Of a DNA stretch of 64,000 nt, positions 1 to 10,400 are shown in pieces. The first letter of the stretch is position 1. Every line of letters begins with the position of its first letter. The stretch lies in contig BFEA01000046.1 in assembly GCA_003427395.1 (NCBI GenBank), positions 2,126,398-2,190,397 of the forward strand. The letters are read 5' to 3'. The stretch is from Chara braunii (taxonomy: Eukaryota > Streptophyta > Charophyceae > Charales > Characeae). The notes below the pieces were generated by a model. That model did no database searches and was not told the DNA's origin. It saw only the letters and a program-made list of their open reading frames with translations. The position numbers were made by a program, and so were the translations under genes.

Positions 1-112
1 GTGTTTTGGGGTGGGCGGGGGTGTTTTGGGGTGGGCGGGGGTGGGGCACCCCCGCGGCGGGGGTCCGGGGGTCAAACCCCTACCTTGGCTTTGCCCCCGG
101 GGGCCCCCGCCT
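1..112. repeat. G-rich tract with 20-bp tandem duplication
   Basis: Bases 1-20 and 21-40 are identical copies of a 20-mer rich in G runs, followed by more G runs and then C runs. The plus strand holds many runs of three or more G close together, a pattern that can form G-quadruplexes. The short reading frames crossing it are Gly/Pro low-complexity and not credible proteins. The tract starts at the window edge, so its full length is unknown. Confidence 0.7.
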
Positions 113-639
113 GACAACCTTGGCAAGGAGGACATGCATTCGGGGCCAATTCAGCAGATGGTCTCTTGGGGGAAAACAACCAAAGGTGGATTTAAAACAA
201 TAGTAAGAAAACAAAAGAATACAAGAAAATTAAGTTATGTCACGATGGATGTAGTAATGGGAGTGGCCCTTGAAGATTATGTCTCTCGGTTAGGACTCAG
301 TGAGCATACGACTGGTGCGAGCTCTTACTGGATCTAGTCAACCTAGTGGCCAATTAGGCATGCAAAGACACCAGCTGCAGATAAAACTTTATGATGCAAG
401 CGGTTTGGAAGGAGCAACCAGCTTGCCCTGCATCAATATCGGGAGGCTGAGGACCAATCCTATGCGAATGATCTGCCTTTAGATGATGACCTAGAGTCGG
501 ACTTCGATGTGGGCTGTTCTAAATCGACCCTTGAGTCTATTATAAATGAGGAAGAAAAATGTAATTCCTTTAGAAAGACTGCTTCAAGCAAGGAGTCTAA
601 CCGCAATTCAGGTAATGGAACCATAGCTCACCTCCCCAA

Positions 640-1728
640 GAATGCAAAGATTCCTTAGATGCCAGAGGAGGCTTCCGCCAAGCTTTGGGAAGTTCTCCAC
701 ATTAGTCACAAGGAATGTGAAAGAAGATCCAAACTGCACGTGTGATTGCATTGTCAAAAGCATGAGCACGCTGTGCAGGATTGTTACCATTTGCAATGAA
801 ACAAACAAAGGGCGTAGAAGAGTTATCAACACTCTCTACAACAAGAGAACTTGAACAGTCAGCAGCAAGCCCGTCCAAGGAGCCTTAATCTGACCCAACA
901 ACTTGCTCTTGAAGCCCGGGCCGATGCGGAAGCAAAGGCTGCTGCAGTCCATGTACTTTACACCGAACCTTGGAGGAGACTAAGGAAGCCAACTTCCATT
1001 CTCACCCGGAACATTGACTAAAGCTCAAGCAGCAACGCTGTGTTCAAGGGGGTGTGGAGCTGATCTTCTTTAAGCTGCTCATCAACGGTCGATACATCCC
1101 GTGTTTTGATTGGAAATGGCTGGATTCCACAACTAACTTCTTTACTCCTAACGGGATTCGTAAAGGGGGCTTGGGAATGAAGAAAGTAGAACTGCAGTAC
1201 CTTTGACGGACCCAGGTAGGCAACCAAGAGGTTGTCACCTCAACTCGTGCTGTCAAAGCTGTGCACGTCACCTTTGACAAAGACTGCACTGTCACACATG
1301 AGTTGAATTTTTACGTCCTCAATGAGTGTCCCTTCGACGCGGTCATTGGTTTGGGTTGGTTAAAGGCCCATTGTCTAAGGACCACCTGGGCGGATACTTG
1401 GTTCGTGGTGAGTGACGCCAAGGGGAACGAGCGTATCGTCTTGTTGGACGAGACGCACGAGTCCCCAGTGACTCTTTTAAGTGGGAACAAATTATGCGCA
1501 TCAGTGTGCAGGCACAAGGAAGGTGAGCATTTTCATGTAGCCTTTGTCAAGCCTATCCATGTGCCTTCTCCTTTTGCTGCATCTTCTACCATGGAAAATA
1601 ACTCTACTTCTACTCCATCTTCTTTTGTTCCATCAACTTCTACTGTAGAAGATAGGTCTACTTCTAATCCAACTACTTCAAATTTATTTGTTATTGTTGT
1701 AAATTCTCAAACTGTTTTTCTCTCCTGA
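640..1728 (+). pseudogene. E1: decayed gag zinc-knuckle and retropepsin region of a Ty3/gypsy element
   Basis: Around 690-800 a broken frame shows a Cys/His cluster ending in HEHAVQDC, reminiscent of a gag zinc knuckle. From 1080 a retropepsin-like stretch follows: INGRYIPC, then a corrupted catalytic neighbourhood where DSGSTTNF would be expected (it reads LDSTTNFF), then 1261-1725 with ELNFYVLNECPFDAVIGLGW, matching the downstream conserved half of gypsy proteases. The tail to 1725 is Ser/Thr/Pro-rich linker, and a TGA closes the frame at 1726. In life this enzyme cuts the Gag-Pol polyprotein inside virus-like particles. The catalytic motif is unreadable and stops occur, so it is dead. The RT at 1757 is in the same frame. 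Confidence 0.7.
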
Positions 1729-1756
1729 TGAGGATGATCCTCCATCGAAAGTCCCA

Positions 1757-2727
1757 CAAACATTCGTCGTCTACTAGATCAATTTTCAGAAGTCTTGGTT
1801 GAACCTCGTGGAGTTCCCGAGCGTTCGATCAAACACAAGATCGAGATAGTAGAAGGGTGTGTTCCTCCAAAGGGTTGCGTGTATCGTATGGGGCAAGGCA
1901 AGTTGGAGGACCTGAGAAGATGAATTGATGACGTGATTGATCGTGGATAGATTAGGCCTAGTGAGTCTGAGTTTGATTCACCTGTCTTGTTTGTGCCCAA
2001 GAAAGGAGGCAAACTCCGAATGTGCATCGAGTATCGTGGTCTAAACCGTATCACTACAAAGAACGCTTATCCCTTGCCACACATAGATGATTTGTTGGAT
2101 GATGCAAGTGGGTGCAAAGTCTTCTCCAAGATCGACCTCAAGTTTGACTACCACCAGATTGAAGTTGATTCGCCCGACCAGTACAAAATTGTGTCCAAGA
2201 CACGCGATGGAGTTTATCGTTATGCCCTTCGGTCTCACAAATGCACGTGCCACATTTCAGTGCCTCATGGACAAGGCTCTCCGCCATAAACTGAAGAGGT
2301 TTGTTGTTGTTTACCTCAATGACATCATGATTTTTAGCAAGTCCATGGAAGAGCATGTCAAGCACCTTGAGGAAGTTTTGCAGGTTCGCAAGGAGGCGAA
2401 GCTGCACCTCAACTTGGAGAAATCTGAGTTTGGAAGGGATAACATCATCTATTTTGGGCACCGATTGTTCGCTAACGGCCTTGAGCCTAGAGAACCAAGG
2501 TTGAGGTCATACGGAGCTGGCCTCAACCGCGAATGTATGCGTATTGCGTTCCTTTCTCGGTTTGGCTTCGTATTATCGAAAGTTTGTGCCCAAATTTTAT
2601 GTCATTGCTCACCTACTCTCGAGACTAACAAGGAAGAATGTTAGTTATATGTGGTGTGAGAAGTGCGAGACTGCGTTTCAAGCTTTAAAGAAGCTTTGGT
2701 AAGTTATCTTGTGCTTCACATTGCAGT
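1757..2727 (+). pseudogene. E1: reverse transcriptase, frameshifted and truncated
   Basis: The order of RT motifs is clear: LLDQFSEVLVEPRGVPERS, SPVLFVPKKGGKLRMCIEYR (fingers), NAYPLPHIDDLLDDASG, FSKIDLKFDYHQIE (first catalytic Asp), then after a frameshift at about 2215-2222 MPFGLTNARATFQ, and VVVYLNDIMIFS where the usual YxDD box reads YLND, so one catalytic Asp is replaced. The thumb and connection follow (HLNLEKSEFG, IIYFGH). In-frame stops are TGA at 1921 and TAG at 1948; the latter sits where DRGWIRPS would have Trp. Homology ends near 2700 at the start of the RNase H region, where a different GC-rich sequence begins. The family is clearly Ty3/gypsy and the copy is non-functional. Confidence 0.85.
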
Positions 2728-4485
2728 GTCGGGCGGCCGCAGGTCAGTCGACCACCCGAAATACAAAGGATTTGGCCTTGGGTTGAGCACCGAGGGGGAA
2801 ATTCCTCAGGTACTTACTACAACCGTCAGGAAAAAATAGGGGTCGTCAAAGGGTCCTTAAAATTCCCTCCATCGACCATGAGGACTGACTCTTGAAATTA
2901 ACATAATGAACAGTCACGCCTGCCGCCCCTGACACCTACCATTTTCCTTCGTTCCGAGGCTGTTCCCGAAGCGGCCGACTGCGGGGCGGGGGTATGGTGC
3001 TAGGTCTCGACGCGCTTCTCGTACACTGGATATTTGAAGAAAAAATGAACCCTCAATTTTTGTTAACTTTAATAGCCAAATTAAAATTGAGAAAAATAAA
3101 TGATAAAAGGGAAGAGAATAGAGGAATATTTCCTATTTAATCGAATTTCATCGGAATTTATCCTTTATAAAATTGTCCTCAATTTTCATCAATTCCAATA
3201 ATTGAATTAATAATGACTAAAAGAATTAAAAAATAATAAACGAAGAGATAATCGATGATTAATTATCATGGCTACGTCGGACGCGGACCTGGACATTTCC
3301 GGACATGGATCCGGACGGTCTAGATGTCTGTACAGGTCCGGAAATGTTCAGACCATTAAACCACTAGTACCTTCGCCGCTTGGAAAATAGCGGGCCTCCG
3401 GTGGGCCTCCGACCATTTCGGCGGCCGAAACGAAATGACAGCCGCCGATCAGATTTATCAATGGCAGTCATCGTCAGGCCCGACCTCCGAAGATTCAAGA
3501 GTTTGGGAAAACAACCAGTTTTCTCTATTTTCCCACGCGGGAAAGGTACTACTGGTTAAAAAAAAAAAAAAAAAATCAGAAAAAGAAGTTTGTTATCAAC
3601 GATAACAATGCAAACCACTTTTCCCTTAGAGTCATGTCAAAATTCCTAACCAAACTTTAGTTAAAAGTCAAAAACTATAAAACAAAAAACTAATAAAAGG
3701 TAATGAATTATTAATAATTAGAAAATCAGGGTTGTGTAATAAATTATTATATAGAGAGAGCATGTTCGGAACCCCTAAAAAAGCATAAAGGGGCTTGAAA
3801 ACCCCCCAAAACAATTTTGGGGGCTTGGCTCCTCAATGGGGAAGGGTCCTGGACCCTTTTTTTTTTTTTTTCCTCTCAAAATTTGGCAGATCCGGACCTT
3901 CCAAACTACTGAATCCAAACCGTCTGGACGACAGTCCGGACGACCGGATCGTAGCCATGTTAATTATTATTTTATTGGATTTTATCAAAATTTATTCTTG
4001 ATGGATTTTTGTCGGGAATTATTTATTTACCCTGAGTCTGTTGATCCGTGCGAGTTCCCGATAATTATGAACCCGCGCTTGATTTTGCTTGATTAATCTG
4101 ATAGCTACCTCACTATGACCCCGATGTTGTTGAGTGAGCGGGACCGGTTTTTGGGTTGAGGCGACGTGGTCGGTTTGGTGCTGCCACTAGTTCCACTACG
4201 GGACGGGTCACGCAGTGTTATTATTTTGGAGCAGACACTGACTCTGGTTGCGATACTTGGTTTAAAGGTTCTGGTTTTCGTTATGACGGACGGTCGCGTA
4301 AACGTCAGCGGGTTCGCACTGTATTTTTGGGCAATCTTATTTTATTTATCAAGATGGTGACAGAAAAACCTGAACAACGCTTTTGGATTTTCTCTTCCCT
4401 TGCGGGATTGTGATGAGTCTCATGCCCTACACGAAATACGGCCACGTGCATCTTTGTACAATAGGTGACCTAACGGCCGCCCGAC
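2728..4485. mobile_element. candidate non-autonomous DNA transposon with terminal inverted repeats
   Basis: GTCGGGCGGCCG at 2728-2739 is exactly inverted at 4474-4485 (CGGCCGCCCGAC). With a small gap the similarity extends outward (CAGT) and inward (AGGTCA), giving roughly 22-25 bp imperfect termini. The left end sits exactly where E1 pol homology stops. The interior is AT-rich with a poly-A run near 3559, a poly-T run near 3858 and repeated TCCGGAC words, and no transposase is visible. I could not find a convincing target-site duplication, and E1 pol does not resume on the right, so the call is tentative. Confidence 0.4.
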
Positions 4486-4840
4486 TGCCATATTCATGAT
4501 GGGCAACCAACCACCCAAAAATAAAAAGAGTACATAAACTACTCATTAATATCATATTAGCATACTCCCCTAAAAAAAAAAGAGCGAAACCCATGGAAGA
4601 ATATTCTACGTTATAGCATGCAACTAACTCAGCGGCATAGACCTGGTCACATATTATCTAGGAACAGCATTCAGTTCGGCAACACGGTTTTGGTTATGTC
4701 AATTGACCAAGAGGTACTGACTTCGTTTATGGTAATTGGTTGGATAAGATTCTTTTGGTTACTGCAACTACCCCGACGACACGGGTTTAACTGTGGGAAA
4801 TAAGCGGCGATGGCCGGTTGCGTCAGCCTTTTTATACTGT
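4486..4840. other. no gene recognised
   Basis: This stretch has an AT-rich start and mixed sequence after it. The 60-residue frame at 4618 has no recognisable motif and ends just before the family A LTR. Confidence 0.5.
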
Positions 4841-5741
4841 TGAAACGGTATTCACCAGTTCGCAGTAGCTGATGCAGATCCCAGGGTTCAATCCCTAGTC
4901 CCCACCTCACTTGTGTACAGTACCTGTGTCGACCCCTAGAGTTGAACCCGTGACCTGTGTATTTGTAACTGTGGAAGACTGCCGTAGGGTCCAGAGGTCG
5001 CAGGGGTTCGATCTGTAGACCTGTCGATAGGAGTCCCAGTCAGGTCTAAACGTCGTAGCTGTAGTTGTCTTGAAGAGTCAAGGTCGTAGCTGCTACAGTC
5101 TAGAAAGGTCTGCTACAGTACCGAAAGGCCAAGTCTACGGCCTTCCGGAAGGTCCGAGTAGTTGCCTTTTGGTGTGTCCCACGTTTAGGCTGAGGCAAGT
5201 GGGCAAGTGGTGAGGCAAGTGGTGGAGTCTACCCGTGCTGAGTCAGCAGTCCCAGTCCTAGGCAGTCCTGGTTCAGTCCAGCAAGTACCGCATGGGACTG
5301 TGTGCACTTCGGGCATGGGAAAGGACTAGACCAACGAGCTGCAGAAGTATAAATCCAGAGGCAGCGCCCAGCCATTCGCCATGCGGAACTTGTGCAAGGA
5401 GGTCTGCAGTGAGCCCGGAGACGAAGTGGGCAGAGAGACAAAGCTTAGCCATAGTGATAGGGTAGAGGCGGCCATAGCCGCCATAGCTTTAGCTGGAGTT
5501 CAGCGTGTGTGTGTGTGTGTGAGTGTTCAGATAACCGCGTGTGGGATATCCAGGATGATCCAGTGTATGCGAACAGAGAGTTGTGTGGGCGCTATGTCGC
5601 CATAGCCAGTTAAAGTGAACTCGTGTCTGAGTTGCGTTCTTGGTTGTCATATCTTTAAGTTTTAAGTGGGCGCATGTCGCCAGTTTCCTGCGCTACTGTT
5701 TGCATGCATGTAAAGTGTGAATGAAAGCGAGTTTGATTGCA
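4841..5741 (+). mobile_element. solitary LTR, family A (copy A)
   Basis: A 901-bp copy begins TGAAACGGTATTCAC and ends GATTGCA. The same sequence occurs inverted at 22744-23653 and direct at 55819-56834, where it respectively precedes a primer site and follows a chromodomain ORF, so it is an LTR. Shared landmarks are a CAGGGTTCAATCCCTAG-like block near 4883, repeated GTCGTAGCTGCTACAG words, AGGCAAGTGGGCAAGTGG, a TATAAAT box, a GT microsatellite near 5508 and the GCATGCATG end. No primer site or coding region follows 5741, and no 5-bp duplication is evident. It is best read as a solo LTR left by recombination, or a truncated copy. Confidence 0.85.
5348..5354 (+). promoter_or_regulatory. LTR TATA box (copy A)
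   Basis: TATAAAT within GAAGTATAAATC is conserved at the same place in the LTR at 22744-23653 (minus) and mutated to CATAAAT in the copy at 55819-56834. Position inside the LTR and conservation suggest the core promoter of the retrotransposon. Confidence 0.5.
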
Positions 5742-8221
5742 CCGTTCATTGTGACCCCTGGTTTTGTACTGGTGCTGCTGGACCGTGAACTGCGGGTTCT
5801 TGTTGCTGGTTATTGCCGGGGCTAAAGCCTAGACTTTGACGACGCTGTCATTGGTGGAAATGCCTATTCCGAGCCTATAGCCCTGGTACAGCAGGTACCG
5901 ATGGTGCTAGCTTCGATTTAAGGGCCTGGGCGCTACGAGAGGCGGAGGGATTCGATGGTACCTATGCTGCAACTCTCATGCGTGGATATAGAGCCACATA
6001 CGGGATTGGAGGGGACACACAGAGAGTGCAGCCTTCGAACGCGCGCACAGCGTACACAATAATCTTTCAGGGGGCGGTCACAGACGGGAGGATGCATTCT
6101 GAACGCTGAGGCGAACTGCAGGAGGAAAGAGGCGAGCAAGGCTTCTTAGCCACACATCAAAGTTATGGAATCTCGCGCGTTTCGAGGGGGGTCAACAAGG
6201 TGAGAACGGAGGGGAGTGCAGTTAGAGCGTGGGGTGTACCCAACCATATTCACACTAAAGGTAGGCGGGAACACGCCGTTCAGACAACGAGAGAAGCATG
6301 CTTGCCCAGGCGGATGGGTGGGCAAGCAAGCAACACGAGCCTGATGAGGGGTATCGAGCGGTAACCAAGAGAGGGAAGGGGGATTCGGACCACGTGAGGG
6401 GCTGGTGTACCTCTTGGTTGCATTCCAAGAACGAAATGATGATAGCATGGGAGGACTGTACGCTGGTGTACGTAGCAACTAGAGCGCCTCTTCCGGGATT
6501 AAGGCTAATTGGGTAACAAATGAAACAAGGAATGAGCGAGGAGAGGACAAAAGTAGTGGGCGAAGCCCAGGTATTCGAAACGAGCGAATACGACGTACTC
6601 AACGCGCCTTTGTTTCGGAGCACGTTGTCCTAGCAGGGGACCGCACTTTGATTCCCAGTGCGGGAAGGAGACTTCATCTGGTGAGCGTTGTGAGCGCAGT
6701 GCTCTCTCTGAGTAGACTGGACCGTGAGGTCTGATTGGTGATTTGTTGAGCGCTAATGGGATCAGGCCAGGTGCAGAGAACGATGACCCTGGTTGTTGCT
6801 GCGATCCAGGCACATGAGCGAGTGAACCTGGACCACACAAGAGAGATTATACACTGCTCCCCAAATTGAGAGCTTGCTAACTCCTGGGGGTTGCGTCGTG
6901 GCTTTGAGGAGCCTCTTCTAGGCGCGTAAAGGACAAAACTGATTCGACAACCTTGAACAGTGGCAAGGGACAGAACAGGCTTTACTAGTACCGAGTATGG
7001 GATCAATCAGGCGAAGAATTTCCTTAGGTACTTATCACTTCCATTATCCTCGTGCTTACCTGAACTACAAGCCGAGTTAGCCAACACGACTGCTGGAACG
7101 ATGATCAAGTTGGCAAGCCCGCAGATTCTTGGATACTAGCGTTCATCAAGTCTCTAATCGAAGGGCCGCTTTGGAAACCGATTGCGAAGTGAGCGACAAT
7201 GCTTAGTCATCTGTGGGAACACAAGGGACGGGATTATCGAAAAGCTACTTGAGGCGAGTGAGGGAAGGAAGGGTGAGAAATCGAATACTGAGCACAAGCT
7301 CGAGAGAGGGAGGAATGGTCTGACAAGAGATTGGGAGAGAACATTTGGGGAAATCTTGCGAGTAACAAGTCTCCTCGCTTACTGCGGGATGCCCTGAGTT
7401 GAACTAACTAGCGAAGGGTTCTTCTGAGAAGGAGAATCATCTGATCGTGCGTACGGAGATGTACGGATGATGTTGTGGGAGAAGAGATCGCTGAATAACT
7501 AGTGAGAGTTAAAACAGGGTGAAGAGTTGTGTGTGTGGGGTGGTTAGAGACGGCAGACAAAGGAAGGGAGGATATATATATATTTTTTATTACTGTTATT
7601 TATTTATTTATCATTGTCATCAACTCCAACTTTATTCCAATTTGTTTTCGATCATACTGTTGGCAATGTCAAAAAGATGCCGAGTAAATTTGCAAACTTG
7701 TGGTAGAGTTCTGATCAGAGCTATTTTGGGTAGCCGACTCTAAGCCTTGCGGAAACTTCTCTTTCTATAAGCATCGCCCCCTGTTTGCTTGTGCGTTGAC
7801 GATCACAGTGTTCGGTCCCCTGCGCGAGGAAATACAATGCAAATTGTGTTAGCTCCAGTTTCCCAGCAGCGTGCTACGACTCCGGTTTCTCTTGCCCCTC
7901 GACGATCAGCGAGGAGTCACCCTTCTGGCTTTGCTTATTGTGTCGGGAACCCCTGGCGCACTGCGCACCTTGAAGCGGGCTACTGGGTTTACGACCTGGA
8001 GAAGTGGCATTGCTTAGCTGTGAGAATGTTTTCTTATTGCGTTTGTGAGCTGGTGGTGAGCCTTTAACCCGAAAGATCGCGGCGAATTCACCAATAGCTG
8101 CAGAACAGCTTGCGGTCTCATTAAGAAACATGTACACCGAGGGCTCGCACAAGGATATGCTGACTGACCTGGTAAAGATGGCTACTTTTGGTTAAAGAAA
8201 AAGGGCTAATCGATTAGCCTT
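5742..8221. other. 2.5 kb without a supported gene
   Basis: Mixed-composition DNA with only short, motif-free reading frames on both strands (the longest about 120 codons, overlapping each other on the minus strand near 6250-7000). A small AT-rich low-complexity patch lies near 7570-7610. It may be an old element body, but nothing in it is recognisable. Confidence 0.5.
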
Positions 8222-8530
8222 CGTAGCGGACCTCTAGTTGGCCTGTGAGACCAGCCCCTTGGCCTGTTCTCATAGGCCTGTGTTCTATTCGGGGAAGTCT
8301 AGTCCAGGCCGGTACCTCTGTCGGTACCAGCCAGTCCAGTCCAGTCCCGTCAGTCCACTGGGGTATACCCCAGCTGTTAGACGTTTTCTGATTCATTCTA
8401 CATTCGCACACTTTGGAGTACGTGCGTTGGAGTCTGGCGTGGGAGTTGCGTTGTGCCATCTCGCTCCCCCTTCTTCCTCCATCTCCATCTCTATCCCCGG
8501 CGGAGCACCACACCTGGTGGGTCCGCCACA
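8222..8530 (+). mobile_element. LTR, family X (309 bp)
   Basis: Nearly the same 309 bp occurs inverted at 31944-32252, where it follows the chromodomain end of element H. The ends are inverted relatives of each other: the minus copy starts TGTAGCGGACC and both end GGTCCGCCACA. This plus copy starts CGTAGCGGACC, so the first base has changed. A perfect iMet-type primer site lies 1 base beyond the right end, so this is a 5-prime LTR. No gag is recognisable downstream, so the element is truncated or decayed. Confidence 0.85.
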
Positions 8531-8531
8531 C

Positions 8532-8543
8532 TGGTATCGGAGC
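8532..8543 (+). promoter_or_regulatory. primer binding site, initiator-Met type
   Basis: TGGTATCGGAGC lies directly after the LTR end. It differs by one base from TGGTATCAGAGC, the common plant LTR-retrotransposon site complementary to the 3-prime end of initiator tRNA-Met. It would prime minus-strand DNA synthesis. Confidence 0.75.
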
Positions 8544-8805
8544 GGGAACGTTCCCCGTTCCTCTCACCCACCGCACAGCAGGGAAAACAGCAAAAACCGA
8601 CGGTGGTTTTTTTTGTTGTTTTTCAAGCGGTTTTCAGCGAAAACGAGGGGGGGGAAAAAAAGGTGCGGCAGGAAGCCGGCACATGGCGACAAAAGCAAGT
8701 GTCATCATGAGCGAGTGCGCGCAAGCGCCAAGGCCAAGGCTGCCACGCGCCCACGCTGCCCCGCCCGCCTCGCTCCCGGATTATATTATCAAGATCCGGG
8801 ATTTT

Positions 8806-8832
8806 GTTGCTGCCGGGGTTTGAACCCGGGCA
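8806..8832 (-). other. tRNA-like T-arm, possible tRNA-derived sequence
   Basis: On the minus strand the sequence CCGGGTTCAAACCCCGG folds as a perfect 5-bp stem with a 7-base TTCAAAC loop, as in a tRNA T arm (a pol III B-box). A GGCGAGTG-like stretch upstream is weakly A-box-like. I cannot find a matching acceptor stem, so this is not called a tRNA gene. A tRNA-derived SINE head or decayed pseudogene is possible. Confidence 0.3.
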
Positions 8833-9445
8833 GCTGCTGGGCTTGCGAGTGCGTAGCTGCCCTTGTAACACACTCGCCATACTGTCTGTATGGCTTTGTA
8901 GCGTGGCACGCTGTCGAGCGCATCGGTCCCCCACGGGGACCCTCCCGGCTGCGTCACGCAGGATTTTGCAGGACTTGTCGCGGAGAGCGTTTGCCGCTCC
9001 GATCGAGTGCGCCAGCCGTACCTCTCACGAGTCCCTACGATAGGACAGGGTCACGCGAGGCACCGCTTACCTCCACCTGCGGGAGTTGTCACCATCCCTT
9101 GGGTGGGCGTATCCCTTTCGAGCTATTGAACCACTTGCGAAGGCTTTTCATACACAATTGCAGAGGTGGCCCAGCCGAGGGCGTTTCTCGTTCGTTGTAG
9201 CATAGGGGGTACGCACGGTCAACGCCCAAAGTGGACCCGCACGCGAATCGACACACTTGGGGGTTGAGGTCCCAAACAGGACTCGACGCCGGTCGACTAG
9301 GATGCATCACACACACCACGCGTTACACCATAACACTCGCACACATGGAAGGACACAAGACAAAAACCATAACAACACAGCAACATAACAACATTCCTAG
9401 TCCCTTTAGTATCTGGCCCATAACCTTCTGAAGATAGGCATCGCA
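8833..9445. other. no gene recognised
   Basis: A long open frame on the plus strand covers 8238-9200, but it runs straight through the LTR, the primer site and the tRNA-like block, has no domain, and is Ser/Pro/Arg/Cys-rich. It is treated as chance openness in GC-rich DNA. Confidence 0.5.
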
Positions 9446-9730
9446 CGTAAGACTTTAGTATAAAATTGCGCGGGCGTAAGGCCTTCTCACATCAACTAGC
9501 CATGCGAGCATATGCAAGCAATCGCCACGATGGAGTACTACGTGGTACCCATAGTCGAGCGATCCTCGATAGTCTCGAGGGCCATGTTCGACACTCAAGT
9601 GTCGGCTGATGAGCGCTTTGAAGGGTTAATCTCTCGACGTTAAACAACCGCCAAGTGTGGTTGAAGACCACACCCTCTTCTGCACCCCGTGGAGAGGGGT
9701 TGAGTAGACAACTTCAGGGCTGTCGTGGTG
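9446..9730 (+). repeat. diverged duplication, copy 1
   Basis: Homologous by eye to 10116-10400. Shared landmarks in order: TTTAGTATAAAA, CACAT, CTAGC, GATG, GTGGT.CCC, TCGAG, a hairpin CGACACT/AGTGTCG (9589-9604) followed by GCTGA, and TCTTCTGCACCC. Spacing between copies is about 670 bp. The TATAAAA motif suggests promoter-bearing units, possibly two LTR-like or tandem genomic repeats. No coding potential is seen. Confidence 0.6.
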
Positions 9731-10115
9731 GCCTGAAATCAAGGGGTTTGACTTTGACGGCTGCCACGGACTACAACGTCCAACTATGAAAACTCAAAAA
9801 GGAAGCGAACGTAGATAGAGAAAGAGGCTCACCCCCTTTTTCTCTCTGCCTAGCCCATATTCCAACTTGTATGGCCTGATAGGCCTATAAAATGGGAGGG
9901 GCAGGTCAGTACGAAAGGTGCGTGCGGATAATGCCCAAATCAGACCCATGTGCAAACCGACGTTCGAAACGTTGGAAGCTCGTATGCGGATCCCCATAGA
10001 CCGACTAAGACTAGTACTCCGTCTGCACGTCGCTTCCCAATAACGAAATTCCGGTCTACTTACCGCAACATGCTTTTGTCCTTTCCGCTTGACCCATAAC
10101 TTTCCAATGCGGAAA

Positions 10116-10400
10116 TCGGTAAGTGCTGCGTGCGAGGTTTAGTATAAAACCGCGTGGACACAGGACCTACACATACCGACTAGCAATGCAGTCCTACGTA
10201 AACAGTCGTGATGACGGCGCATTATGTGGTGCCCTTAATCGAGTGGCCTTATCCGAGCCATGGGGCCACTCTCGACGCTCGGGCGTCGGCTGAGGCGCGT
10301 GCTAAGGGGGGTAAACCTTTAGCGAACGCAAACCCGGCCTGAGGGCCTTACTGTCTTCTGCACCCTGAGGTGTCCCAAAGGGTGCGGGGCAAGATGGTCC
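10116..10400 (+). repeat. diverged duplication, copy 2
   Basis: Second copy of the unit at 9446-9730. The TATA-like motif is GTTTAGTATAAAACC. The hairpin is CGACGC/GCGTCG at 10273-10288, so a base pair differs from copy 1 on both arms while pairing is kept. TCTTCTGCACCC follows. Sequence identity is moderate, so the duplication is old. Confidence 0.6.

Noticed and set aside
8238-9200. Open frame of 320 codons on the plus strand
   Set aside because: It crosses a defined LTR, its primer site and a tRNA-like block, has no domain, and lies in GC-rich DNA where long open frames arise by chance.
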